NCBI RefSeq assembly: GCF_009299475.1
Contig: NZ_WBSN01000011.1
Span: 1-64,000 of the forward strand
Source: Bifidobacterium avesanii
GTDB lineage: Bacteria; Actinomycetota; Actinomycetes; Actinomycetales; Bifidobacteriaceae
Direction: 5' to 3'
Length of the DNA stretch: 64,000 nucleotides
A model generated the notes under the pieces. The model was not told the DNA's origin, made no database searches, and saw only the letters and a list, made by a program, of their open reading frames with translations. Below, piece after piece: positions 43,203 to 52,016 of the stretch. A program made the position numbers and the translations under genes. The stretch's first letter is position 1, and the number at the start of each line of letters is the position of its first letter.

Positions 43203-45026
43203 ATGCTGCAGGAATACACCACCCCGGGCGAATCGATCGTCGTGCGCGATGACGAATCGCTGTTCTCACTGCTCACCGAGCGCATCGCGCGCACCGGCGA
43301 GGACACGGTCATCGCCAGCCGCAAGACCGGTCCGGGCAGCTGGGCCACGATCACCAGCGGCGAGTTCCTCAAGCTCGTGCGCGCGGCCGCGAAGGGCTTC
43401 ATGGCGTTCGGCATCGGCAAGGGCGACGCGGTGACGATCTTCTCCCCCACCCGCTGGGAGTGGGGCGTGCTCGACTTCGCGCTGGCGGCGATCGGCGCGG
43501 TCAGCGTGCCGATCTACGACACGGACTCCGCCGAGCAGGCCAAGCGCATCCTCGTCGATTCCGACGTCAAGCTGGCCATCGCGGACAACGAGACGCGCTT
43601 CCACCGCCTGTACACGGTGATGGACGCGTGCCCGGCCCTGCGCCGCATCCTCATGCTCGACAACAACGCCATGGGCGCGCTGCAGGGGCTCGGCGCCTCG
43701 ATCACCGACGAGGAGCTGGACGGGCGCATCGCCTCGGTGAGGGCCGACGATCTGGCGACCATCGTCTACACGTCCGGTTCGACCGGCGCACCCAAGGGCG
43801 CGGAGCTCACGCACCGCAACTTCCTGTCCATCGTGCGCGCCGCGACCGACTGCCTGCACGAGATGGTCGCTGACGACCACCCGCGCCTGCTGCTGTTCCT
43901 GCCGCTGGCCCACTGCTTCGCCCGGTTCATCCAGTACGTGTCGATCGGCACCGACGACGGCGTGGTCGGCTACCTTCCGGACACCCGTTCGCTGCTGCCC
44001 GACCTGCGCTCCTTCCAGCCGACGTACCTGCTGGGCGTGCCGCGCGTGTTCGAGAAGGTCTACAACGCGGCCTCCCGCAAGGCCGGCAACGGCATGAAGG
44101 GCCGACTGTTCCTCAAGGCCGCCGAGGCCGCGCGCGACTGGTCGCGCACCCAGCAGGCCGGCGAGAAGCCGACCGCCAGGCAGATCAGCGAGCACGCGAT
44201 GTACGAGGCGCTGGTCTACCGCACGGTGCGTGGCGCGCTCGGCCCGAAGATCCGCTACGTGGCCTGCGGCGGCGCCCCGCTGTCCGAGGATCTGGCGCAC
44301 TTCTTCAACGGCATCGGCCTGCCGATGATCCAGGGCTACGGCATGACGGAAACCGCCGCCCCGTTCGCGGCCACCCGCGTCACCGACAACGTGATCGGCA
44401 CCGTGGGCCAGCCTGCTCCCGGTTCGTCCGTGCGCATCGCGGACGACGGCGAGCTGGAGGTCAAGGGACCGAACGTGTTCCGCGGCTACCACAACCTGCC
44501 GGCCAAGACCGCCGAGGCGTTCACCGCCGACGGCTGGCTGAAGACCGGCGACCTCGCCACGATCGACGACGAGGGCCGCATCGCCATCACCGGCCGCAAG
44601 AAGGACATCATCATCACGGCCGGCGGCAAGAACGTCTCGCCGATCCCGCTCGAGGAGGAGATCGGCAAGTGCCCGATCGTCGAGCACGCCGTGGTGGTGG
44701 GCGACGCCCGCCCGTTCATCGGCGCGCTCGTCACGCTCGATCCGGAAGGGCTGGCCGCATGGCTGCCCACGCGCCGGCTGCCCGCGGACATGCCGATCGC
44801 CGAGGCCGCCGTGAACGACGAGGTGCGCGCCGAGATCCAAACCTACGTGGACAAAGCCAACGCGACGGTGTCCCGCGCCGAGTCCGTGCGCAAGTTCGTG
44901 GTGCTGGACGAGCAGTTCACGCAGGACAACCGCTGCCTGACCCCGTCGCTCAAGGTGGTGCGCCCGGCCGTCAACCGCGTGTTCGCCGACGTGATCGACA
45001 AGGATCTCTACGAGGGCAAGCGCTGA
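43203..45026 (+). CDS. Long-chain fatty acid-CoA ligase (AMP-forming)
   Basis: This 607-aa acyl-activating enzyme couples fatty acids to CoA through an acyl-adenylate. It shows the AMP-binding loop YTSGSTGAPKGAELTHRN (about 190-207), the segment QGYGMTETAAP (about 380), DGWLKTGDLATIDDEGR and ITGRKKDIIITAGGKNVSP, which holds the C-terminal hinge. It is closest in layout to the actinobacterial FadD15 group. The start was placed at 43203 with GAAGGA upstream. In bifidobacteria this may serve incorporation of external fatty acids, an inference. Its last 19 bp overlap the convergent HTH gene. Confidence 0.92.
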   Translation: MLQEYTTPGESIVVRDDESLFSLLTERIARTGEDTVIASRKTGPGSWATITSGEFLKLVRAAAKGFMAFGIGKGDAVTIFSPTRWEWGVLDFALAAIGAVSVPIYDTDSAEQAKRILVDSDVKLAIADNETRFHRLYTVMDACPALRRILMLDNNAMGALQGLGASITDEELDGRIASVRADDLATIVYTSGSTGAPKGAELTHRNFLSIVRAATDCLHEMVADDHPRLLLFLPLAHCFARFIQYVSIGTDDGVVGYLPDTRSLLPDLRSFQPTYLLGVPRVFEKVYNAASRKAGNGMKGRLFLKAAEAARDWSRTQQAGEKPTARQISEHAMYEALVYRTVRGALGPKIRYVACGGAPLSEDLAHFFNGIGLPMIQGYGMTETAAPFAATRVTDNVIGTVGQPAPGSSVRIADDGELEVKGPNVFRGYHNLPAKTAEAFTADGWLKTGDLATIDDEGRIAITGRKKDIIITAGGKNVSPIPLEEEIGKCPIVEHAVVVGDARPFIGALVTLDPEGLAAWLPTRRLPADMPIAEAAVNDEVRAEIQTYVDKANATVSRAESVRKFVVLDEQFTQDNRCLTPSLKVVRPAVNRVFADVIDKDLYEGKR

Positions 45027-46138
45027 GACAGTGCCTCGCCGCATTCGAGCGCATCGAGCCGGCGTTCGAGCTCCTCGATGCGCGCCCGATAGCGCAGCAG
45101 CACCGCCTCCACGGAATACCGGTGGCACACGCTGCTCGGCATGTACGGCGCCGGCATGGGCGTGAAGCCCTTGGAGCGATCGGCGCCACGGCACTCGTGG
45201 GAACCGCCGCAACCGTCCGAATCGCCGGCGCCGTCCATTCCGCCGCCGACCTCGGTCTCGGAAACCGCTCCGAACACCTGCCCGACCGTATCTTCCGCGT
45301 CGCCGGCCGATTCGTCGTCCGCGATGGCATTGCCCGCGTTATCGTCGGCAATGCCATACAGCGCGCCGCGCTCCTCCGCATCCCCATCCATCGAATTTGC
45401 AACGCCGTATGCCGCGCCGATGGCTCCGCCCGTTCCGCGCACTTCGGCCTCGTCGTCCGCGCCGGCAACCATGCCGCCGTCCGCGCCGACATCCGCGTCC
45501 GCCGCCGAATCCACGGCACCGAAAACGTTGCTGGTACGCAGCTCGCGGGCATCCGTCGCACCGTTCTCATCGGTCACGCCGTTGTCACCCGCCGCGCCGT
45601 CCGCATCCAGCGTCCCGACGACGCCGGCATGGGACGCCGCCGCACTCGTTCCGCCGCCGTCATTCACGTCACCGCCGTCATTCGCGCCGGCGTCCCCAAC
45701 GAACCGGGCCACCCGAGTTCCCGCGCCGCACGCGTACGCGTATCCGCGTCGGGCGAGAACGCGAGGCGAACGATCGCCCGCAACGGCACTGTCGGCGATA
45801 CCGCATTGATCGGCACCGCAGCCGGCAACGCCACGGTCGCCGATGGCGCAATCGGCGGCGCCCCGCCCGTTCCTCCGCGCTCCGGCCGGCCTGTCCTCAG
45901 GCACGTCCCCGCCGCGCATCCACCGTTCGGCGCACCGTTCGATGCGTTTGGCGCCGATGATCTGCGGTCCCAGACCGGCCGCCTCGAACACCGCCCGCGG
46001 CGATTCGCCGGCGTTCACGCGTCTGCGGAACTCGTTGCGGAACGTGTTGGTGTAGTAGATGCGCGACGGCGAAACCATTCTGACCGCCGGAATGCGCCGG
46101 AGCAGCATCATCTGCTCCTCGTCGAATGCGTTGTTCAT
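45008..46138 (-). CDS. HTH-domain protein at the end of the pilus operon
   Basis: This 376-aa protein has an N-terminal domain (residues 1-75; RIPAVRMVSPSRIYYTNTFR and FEAAGLGPQIIGAKRIERC) like the HTH proteins that accompany IS3-type transposases. The centre (about 80-330) is a long low-complexity stretch very rich in Gly, Ala, Asp and Val. The C-terminus (SVEAVLLRYRARIEELERRLDAL) is a short coiled coil, which would allow dimers. The start overlaps the sortase stop (ATGA) and has AAGGAG upstream, so it is translated with the sortase. A regulator of the pilus genes is possible but not shown. It overlaps the acyl-CoA ligase end by 19 bp. Confidence 0.75.
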   Translation of the reverse strand: MNNAFDEEQMMLLRRIPAVRMVSPSRIYYTNTFRNEFRRRVNAGESPRAVFEAAGLGPQIIGAKRIERCAERWMRGGDVPEDRPAGARRNGRGAADCAIGDRGVAGCGADQCGIADSAVAGDRSPRVLARRGYAYACGAGTRVARFVGDAGANDGGDVNDGGGTSAAASHAGVVGTLDADGAAGDNGVTDENGATDARELRTSNVFGAVDSAADADVGADGGMVAGADDEAEVRGTGGAIGAAYGVANSMDGDAEERGALYGIADDNAGNAIADDESAGDAEDTVGQVFGAVSETEVGGGMDGAGDSDGCGGSHECRGADRSKGFTPMPAPYMPSSVCHRYSVEAVLLRYRARIEELERRLDALECGEALSQRLPS

Positions 46139-47049
46139 GATTTGTTCTCCTTGTGTGTATATGTCCGTGTATGCGTCCTTGCATGAATCCGCGAACGGGT
46201 GCGCGCGGCGCCAATCGCCAAGGCCGACAGCAGGACCGTGATCCCGCCCGCAATCCATGCCATGTACGGAATCCGGCCATCACCCGTCGGCGCCGTCGCC
46301 GCGTCCACGGCGTCGCCGTCGCCGACCCGCTCACCGGTGATCACCAGCCGGTGCGTGTTGACCCCGTACGGCGTGCACGTCACCAGCGTCACCAGATCGC
46401 GGCCGGGCTCAATGCCCAAACCGGCGATTTCCCGCGGCTCCACCGTGCGCACACTCGTCACGCGGTAGGTCAGGGAGCGTTCCAGCACGGTGACCGAGAA
46501 TTGGTCCCCCACCGCAAGCTCGTCCAGCCGCGTGAACAGTTCGGCCGACGGCAGACCGCGATGACCGGTCAGGATGGCGTGCGAGCCGTCGCCGCCGACC
46601 GGCAGCGAGGAGCGCCGCAAATGCCCGACGCCCTTCGCCAGTGTCTCCTCGCCGGTGCCGTGGTAGATCGGCAGCAGCAGCCCGATGCGCGGTATGGTCA
46701 CATACCCCATCGCGCCATCGCCGGCCACATTGAGCAGCGCGTCATAGTCGGGGGAAGCCGTGCCGGGGACAGGTGCGGAGGCATCCGGCACCGGCACGCG
46801 GCCATTGGCGAGCGCCCGGTTGTACCGGTCCGCCGCCTCCCATTGCCGTTGCAGCGCCGCCGCGTCCAGTTGCGACACGGCGGCGCGGTAACCGACGATG
46901 GCCGCGGCGTGCGCCCGGTTGGCCAGCATGTTCGCCGCCGCCGGGTACAGGCACACGCCGAGTCCAGCCACAATGAGCAGCACTGCGACCGCGGCGACAC
47001 CCGGGTTCCGACGCCTTGCCGCATGCTTTGCCATGCGCCTTGCCGCCAT
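46135..47049 (-). CDS. srtC: Class C sortase (pilus polymerase)
   Basis: This 304-aa membrane transpeptidase links pilin subunits by cutting LPXTG-type signals and joining them to a pilin lysine. It has an N-terminal helix (about 17-35), the lid-containing segment and the sortase core: His163 in LTGHRGL, Cys225 in TLVTCTPYG and Arg234 in NTHRLVI. A C-terminal helix (IAGGITVLLSALAIGAA) gives the two-anchor topology of class C enzymes. It lies 52 bp after the backbone pilin and is coupled to the HTH gene. Confidence 0.94.
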   Translation of the reverse strand: MAARRMAKHAARRRNPGVAAVAVLLIVAGLGVCLYPAAANMLANRAHAAAIVGYRAAVSQLDAAALQRQWEAADRYNRALANGRVPVPDASAPVPGTASPDYDALLNVAGDGAMGYVTIPRIGLLLPIYHGTGEETLAKGVGHLRRSSLPVGGDGSHAILTGHRGLPSAELFTRLDELAVGDQFSVTVLERSLTYRVTSVRTVEPREIAGLGIEPGRDLVTLVTCTPYGVNTHRLVITGERVGDGDAVDAATAPTGDGRIPYMAWIAGGITVLLSALAIGAARTRSRIHARTHTRTYTHKENKS

Positions 47050-47101
47050 GATCGTTCATCCCCTCCTTTCCGCCTGCGTCGCCGCAATCGTCCGCCGCCC
47101 G

Positions 47102-48826
47102 TTACCGCCGCCGCGCACGCCGCCCGACGCGCGTCGCCATGAGCACGGCCCCGCCGGCGATCAGCAGCGCGCCGACCACGCCGAAGACGACCGTGCCCAC
47201 GCCGCCGGTCTGCGGCAGCCCGCCCTTGAAGTTGGCGACCGTGCCGAACGCATAGCCGGGGTTGGCGTCCTCCTGGCCGGTGACGTTGCCGGTGTATTCG
47301 CCCAGTCCGTCTTCGGTTTTGCCCGTGTCGGCGATGGTGAAGGCGATCGGCGTGGAGTTCAGCACGTACCCCTCCGGCGCCTTGGTCTCGCGCAGCGCGT
47401 AGTCGCCCTGATCGAGTCCCGCGATGTTGAGCCGTCCCGGATTGGCCGCGTCCGTCGCCACGTGCAGGGATTGCGCGAAGCCCTCCGTCTTCCCGGCCTC
47501 GGGCAGCCGGTACAGTCCGCGCGCCTCGTCCACGGCGACCACCCGCAGCGTGGCGCCGTCGGCATCGAGAAGTTCGAATTCGGCGCCGGTGAGCGGATGG
47601 TTGTCGGAGCCGGTTTTGAGGATGGCGAGGCCGTAGGCGTAGACGACCACGTCGTCGCGTTCGGTGCGGTGGTCGTCCTGCGCGTACGGGTTGGTGGAGT
47701 ACTGGAGCCTGACCTCGTTGCGGTTGCCGCCGGGGCCGACCACGGCGTTCCGGTTCACCACGGCGGTGTAGCGCACGTGGATGCTCCGGTATCCGGCGAC
47801 CGCGGCGTACCGTTCCGCGCTCATGTCGACGAGGAAGCTGACCGCGTGGCCGTCCAAGTCCTTGGCGTCGGACGTGACGAGGTCGTAGGCGGTCCCGGCG
47901 ACGAGCGGCGTCTCCTCCACCCCGGCGTTGACGCCGCTCACGGTGATCGAGTCGGCGTTGAGCGTCAGTCCCGGGTCCAGCGCATCCGCGAGGACGAACC
48001 GCCTGTTGACGGCGTTGGCGGGAAACACCGGCACGTCGGCGCGCAGGTCGAAAGACACGGTCTCCCCGATGCCCGCCGAATCGGAGCCGGTGCCGTTGGC
48101 GCCCTTGCCGCTCACATGCCCGGGAACGGTTTCGTTGACGGACTTGTCCACGCCGGGCAGGGCGCGTTTCGACGCGATGGAGACCGGGTCGATGCGCCAC
48201 GAGCCGTCGTGGAAGGCGGGAATCACGTTCGCCATCACCGCCCGGTACACGTAGGCGCCGCCGGTGACGTGGATCAGGTAGCCGCCCATGGGCAGGTCGA
48301 ACCGTGCGGACGCTTCCTCGCCCGCGACGACGGTGGCCGTGACCGTCACGGTGTCGGCCGGCGTGGCCTTCCGCAGGACGACGGCTGCGGACAGGGCGTC
48401 CGTGAACGCCGCGATGTCCGTCGCGGGCGCGCGATCCGCGGACGAGCCCGACGCGACAACCGTGTCGGACGGCAGGTCCGCGAATTGGTCGGTGACGGCG
48501 CCGTCATCGCCGATGTACTGCGGATAGTGCTCCGTCACCCATGCCCGCACGCCCTCGGACCAGACGTACTGCGGGTTCGACGGCCGGTCCGCCGCGTAGT
48601 CGTACCGCACGTCGAGCACCTGGTACGCGGTGGCCGTCGTGCCGGCTTCGACGTTGCCGATGGTGACCTCGCCGGTGTCCTCCCGCCCGATGGCCATGGC
48701 GGGTGCCGCGCCCGATCCGACCGCCGCCAGCAGACCGGCCAATGCGGCCAATGCGGTGAGCGCGGCGCCGATGCCGCCTGCAAGCGACTTGAACCGAGTC
48801 CTCAATGTGGTGTGTTGCGTTGTCAT
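47102..48826 (-). CDS. Backbone pilin with LPQTG signal
   Basis: This 574-aa secreted pilin has a signal peptide ending near AMA (residue 43). Ig-like isopeptide domains follow; VDKSVNETV and YGLAILKTG carry Lys residues of the pilin and CnaB type, and the E-box is ALRETKAPEGYVL (about 470). The sorting signal LPQTG is at 537-541, followed by a membrane helix and RRARRR. Being directly before the sortase, it is the probable main shaft subunit. The start at 48826 follows GAAGGAGAC. The other pilin lies 111 bp upstream. Confidence 0.9.
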   Translation of the reverse strand: MTTQHTTLRTRFKSLAGGIGAALTALAALAGLLAAVGSGAAPAMAIGREDTGEVTIGNVEAGTTATAYQVLDVRYDYAADRPSNPQYVWSEGVRAWVTEHYPQYIGDDGAVTDQFADLPSDTVVASGSSADRAPATDIAAFTDALSAAVVLRKATPADTVTVTATVVAGEEASARFDLPMGGYLIHVTGGAYVYRAVMANVIPAFHDGSWRIDPVSIASKRALPGVDKSVNETVPGHVSGKGANGTGSDSAGIGETVSFDLRADVPVFPANAVNRRFVLADALDPGLTLNADSITVSGVNAGVEETPLVAGTAYDLVTSDAKDLDGHAVSFLVDMSAERYAAVAGYRSIHVRYTAVVNRNAVVGPGGNRNEVRLQYSTNPYAQDDHRTERDDVVVYAYGLAILKTGSDNHPLTGAEFELLDADGATLRVVAVDEARGLYRLPEAGKTEGFAQSLHVATDAANPGRLNIAGLDQGDYALRETKAPEGYVLNSTPIAFTIADTGKTEDGLGEYTGNVTGQEDANPGYAFGTVANFKGGLPQTGGVGTVVFGVVGALLIAGGAVLMATRVGRRARRR

Positions 48827-48937
48827 GGTTGTCTCCTTCTCAAGACCATGCGATGAAATGTTCGATGCGTTTGCGTCGTGCGTGCGGCCGCCCCACAACT
48901 GCGTGGATATCCCCCCGACGGCCGCCGCGCGGCATGC

Positions 48938-51631
48938 TTAATGGCGTTTGCCTGCGGACCTCCTTACCGTTTTTCCGGTTGCGATGGACAGCGCGACCGT
49001 GCCGGCCAGCAGCAGCGAACCTCCCGCCGTCACAGGCAGGACGACGCCGATGCCGCCGGTCATGGGCAGTTCCCCGCCGGGCCGGTCGTGGTTGGTGAAC
49101 GCGATGGCGTCGCCGCCGACCGTGATTGTCCCCTGCGCGCCGGTGCCGGACGCCGCTTCCCGGCCGTTCACCAGCACCGTGGCGTTGAGACCGTGCGTGA
49201 CGCCCGAGCCGTCGGCGTTCTCGCGCTCGGTGACGCGGATTTCCACCTGATGCACCGTGCGGTCGTACTCGACGTTCGGATCGTCGCCGCGCGTCTCGCT
49301 CACGGCGTAGCGGAACGTGGCCACGCCGTCCCGGTCCTTCGCCTTGCGGTAGACGTCCCAGGTGATCGCCGGCAGACGCCATTGGGCCAGACCGTCGGCG
49401 TCGACCGGGCTCGACGTGCCGTCGGCCGGTGCCGGCGCGCCGTCCTGCGGCTCCATGGACAAGGTGAACCGACCCGCTTCGATCGGCAGGTCGCCGTCGC
49501 GTCCGGTGAAGTGCTTGCGCGCCTGCACGGTCACGTCGATGGGCCGCGCCCGGTCGGTCTGCTCGTGGCGCCCGTCCGTGTACCGGTTGAGTTCCAGACT
49601 GGCGTCGTCGTGGTAGACGACCGTGGTGTTCACGGTGTAGTAGTCGTCGTCGCGCGTCATGCCGGAGGAGGCGATGACGTCGTTGATCTGCCGTTGCGCG
49701 GCGTCCACGGCGGCCAGCCCCTCGCCGGCGTGCACGGTCGCCGCATCGGCGCGGTTTCCGGCGACGACCGTGCTGCGGGACACCAGCGGCTTCCACGCGT
49801 TCCCCGCGCCGTCCACGTGCAGGCTCACCGGCGAACCCCCGTTGCGGATGAACACGTCCGCGCCGCCGTAGTCCGCTGCACGCCGGAGAGTGGCCGCCTC
49901 GGATCCGTCATGGGCGCGCATGGTCATGGCCTCGCCGGAATGCACGTAGTCGATGCCGAAGTCCTCGGTGGGCGCCGGCGTGGTGGAGGCGTCGGTCCAG
50001 CGGTCCGCGACGGCGGTGACCTCGTCCTTGGTCACGGTCGCGCTGTCGCCCTCGCCGCCGTCCGTACCTGCGGACACGGCATTGGCGCTGGATTTCACGG
50101 TGACGGGGACCGGCGCGGAGGCCGTTTCATAGCCGTCCGGAGCCGCGACCTCCACGAGCTCGTAGCGCACGCCCTCGGGGCTGGCGGGCAGATTGCGGGC
50201 GGTGAAGGTGCCGTCCCCGCCGGTCGTCAGCCGCAGCACGCCGTCCGCGTCCGCCCGGTCCGCGGTGTCCAGCGCGCCGGCGTCGTCGTAAATGGCGGCA
50301 TTGTTCGCACCCCTGACATATCGGCCCTGCGCATCCCTGAGCACGTAGACGGCGCCGGCGAGGCCCTGTTCGGGGTTGGAGGCGCTGGTCTTGCGGAACG
50401 AGAAGTCGCCGAGCACCGTGGCGGAGGCGGTGTGCCTGACCGTGCTGAGGAAGTCGACGCGGAGCCCGTAGAAGTAGCTGAGCGACACCGCGTCCAGCGC
50501 GCCGTTGCGGTCCGTGTGGCGCACCGCGTAGGTGTATTGCGCCATGTTCATGACCTCGCCGTCCTTGGCGTCATGGCCAAAGCCGGTGACGGTCCATGCG
50601 GCGGCGTCCTTGGACACCGTGGCCCCGGTGGTCGTGTTGAAGCTCAGATCCTCGCCGCCGAATTCGGTCCGGTCCAGAATCGGCTTGACGGGCAGTTCCC
50701 CGCCGCCGTCCCGCACCGCCTTGACCGCGGCGGCGTCATCGGTGAGCTGGAGGATACCGGCCTCCACGCGGATGGTTTTGGGCTGACCGGCGCCGGAGCG
50801 GACGTAGGTCACGCCAGTGTGGTGGTAGTACTCCTGATTGGGATTGATAATCGCATTACGAGTTGTCGAGAAATTCTTCTCATACAACTTACTTGGCAGG
50901 ATATGAAAAACGTTGCCGACTATGTTCAGGTTCGGAATTTTCGTCTCAACCCCCACTTCCGGCATCGCCAACACTTCCAGCCCCAGCCCGCGCGCATTGA
51001 CCTCGTACACCCCGCTCAGGTACTGCACGCCGTTGAGCAGCCGGATCGGCGGCAGACCGCTGCCCGCGTACGCCTTGCCCAAGTCCCACGCGGGCCAGCC
51101 CTTGTCGCTGGTCTTGCCGTCGCCGCGGATCGACGCCAACACCTGCGCGGTCGTCTTCGCGGACAGGTTGGCGCCCGGGAATTCACGCCGCACCTCGGCG
51201 GTCATGAGCGCGCGCAGGGTGGAATCCGGCACCATCGCGCGCATGTCGCTTTCCCACGAAGCGGGCAGCACCGTGCCCGCCGCCCCGGCGTCACGCGTCG
51301 CGCCGAAGGCCTGATCGGCAAGCCCGATGCCCGCCGCCAGCATGCCGAACAGCACGGCGACCATCGCGACGCGCATCCCCGCCTCGCGCAGCACGGCGCC
51401 CGCAAACGCGCGGGACTCACGCAGCAGCGCGCGCCAAACGTCCGGCCGCGCGCCTTCCCCGCAGCGTCCCGGCGAACGTCCATGCCCCGGGAAACATCCG
51501 CCGGAGCCCCGCACGCTCTCCGCGGCGCCTGTGCCCGCCGCGCCCGAGGAAACGGTGGCCCCGACAGGCCCTGCGGGTTGGTCGTATGGTATTTGGGCAA
51601 GCTCATCCGAGCCATGGATAGCCGTAAGCAT
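48938..51631 (-). CDS. Large tip or minor pilin with LPMTG signal
   Basis: This 897-aa surface protein probably forms the adhesive tip. An unusually long N-terminal part (about 85 residues, Gly/Ala-rich and charged) precedes the secretion helix (MRVAMVAVLFGMLAAGIGLA). The middle holds a domain with DKGWPAWDLGKAY, then a CnaB domain (FSFRKTSASNPEQGLAGAVY to VEVAAPDGYE) and another Ig-like domain near the C-terminus. LPMTG is at 855-859, then helix and RRSAGKRH. The start 51631 has GAAGGGG upstream; an alternative ATG at 51376, directly before the helix, has only a crowded GAGGCGGGG. It is the first gene of the pilus operon. Confidence 0.85.
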   Translation of the reverse strand: MLTAIHGSDELAQIPYDQPAGPVGATVSSGAAGTGAAESVRGSGGCFPGHGRSPGRCGEGARPDVWRALLRESRAFAGAVLREAGMRVAMVAVLFGMLAAGIGLADQAFGATRDAGAAGTVLPASWESDMRAMVPDSTLRALMTAEVRREFPGANLSAKTTAQVLASIRGDGKTSDKGWPAWDLGKAYAGSGLPPIRLLNGVQYLSGVYEVNARGLGLEVLAMPEVGVETKIPNLNIVGNVFHILPSKLYEKNFSTTRNAIINPNQEYYHHTGVTYVRSGAGQPKTIRVEAGILQLTDDAAAVKAVRDGGGELPVKPILDRTEFGGEDLSFNTTTGATVSKDAAAWTVTGFGHDAKDGEVMNMAQYTYAVRHTDRNGALDAVSLSYFYGLRVDFLSTVRHTASATVLGDFSFRKTSASNPEQGLAGAVYVLRDAQGRYVRGANNAAIYDDAGALDTADRADADGVLRLTTGGDGTFTARNLPASPEGVRYELVEVAAPDGYETASAPVPVTVKSSANAVSAGTDGGEGDSATVTKDEVTAVADRWTDASTTPAPTEDFGIDYVHSGEAMTMRAHDGSEAATLRRAADYGGADVFIRNGGSPVSLHVDGAGNAWKPLVSRSTVVAGNRADAATVHAGEGLAAVDAAQRQINDVIASSGMTRDDDYYTVNTTVVYHDDASLELNRYTDGRHEQTDRARPIDVTVQARKHFTGRDGDLPIEAGRFTLSMEPQDGAPAPADGTSSPVDADGLAQWRLPAITWDVYRKAKDRDGVATFRYAVSETRGDDPNVEYDRTVHQVEIRVTERENADGSGVTHGLNATVLVNGREAASGTGAQGTITVGGDAIAFTNHDRPGGELPMTGGIGVVLPVTAGGSLLLAGTVALSIATGKTVRRSAGKRH

Positions 51632-52016
51632 GGTTTCCCCTTCTGGCGTCATCGCCGTGTTTTCGGAACCCCTGGCTATCCCTCAACGCCGGAATTCGTT
51701 GTACAACCAATCAGTACCCGCCGCCGCAGACACGCTCCGGCCCCGTGACCGCCCATAACGGGGAATTCCCAAGCCCATTCAATCCCGGCAAATCGGCACA
51801 ACCACACCGTTGAAACACCGCCGTCTCGCTCCCCTTCGCAACACGCCGGCCGAAAAACCAATGCGCCAAGTCACGCCGCACCGCGCAGCGCGCCACAGCG
51901 AACCGACCCGCCATCCGTCATCCCATCCGTCATCCCGTCCGTCGCCCGCAAACGAAAAACGGCCCCGCCGGCACAAAGCCAACGGGACCGCAAAACAGCC
52001 TATAAAGCCTGTAGCG
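51632..52016 (-). other. Upstream region of the pilus operon
   Basis: No gene is seen. It contains the GDPD terminator (51954-51990) and a short tandem repeat of CATCCGTCATCC (about three units, 51911-51946). I found no homopolymer tract of the kind that phase-varies pili and no clear -35/-10 pair; TTGTACAA at about 51700 is a small palindrome. Confidence 0.5.
51954..51990 (-). terminator. Terminator of the GDPD gene
   Basis: On the minus strand CGGTCCCGTTGGC pairs with GCCGGCGGGGCCG (G-T pairs included) around TTTGT, followed by GTTTTTCG. Confidence 0.75.

Noticed and set aside
45141-45960. Ser/Pro/Ala-rich reading frames on the plus strand opposite the HTH gene
   Set aside because: Low-complexity shadows of the Gly/Ala/Asp-rich coding stretch; no ribosome site or domain.
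51632-52016. Homopolymer-based phase variation of the pilus operon
   Set aside because: No long G or C tract is present in the upstream region or early coding part; only a short 12-bp tandem repeat is seen.
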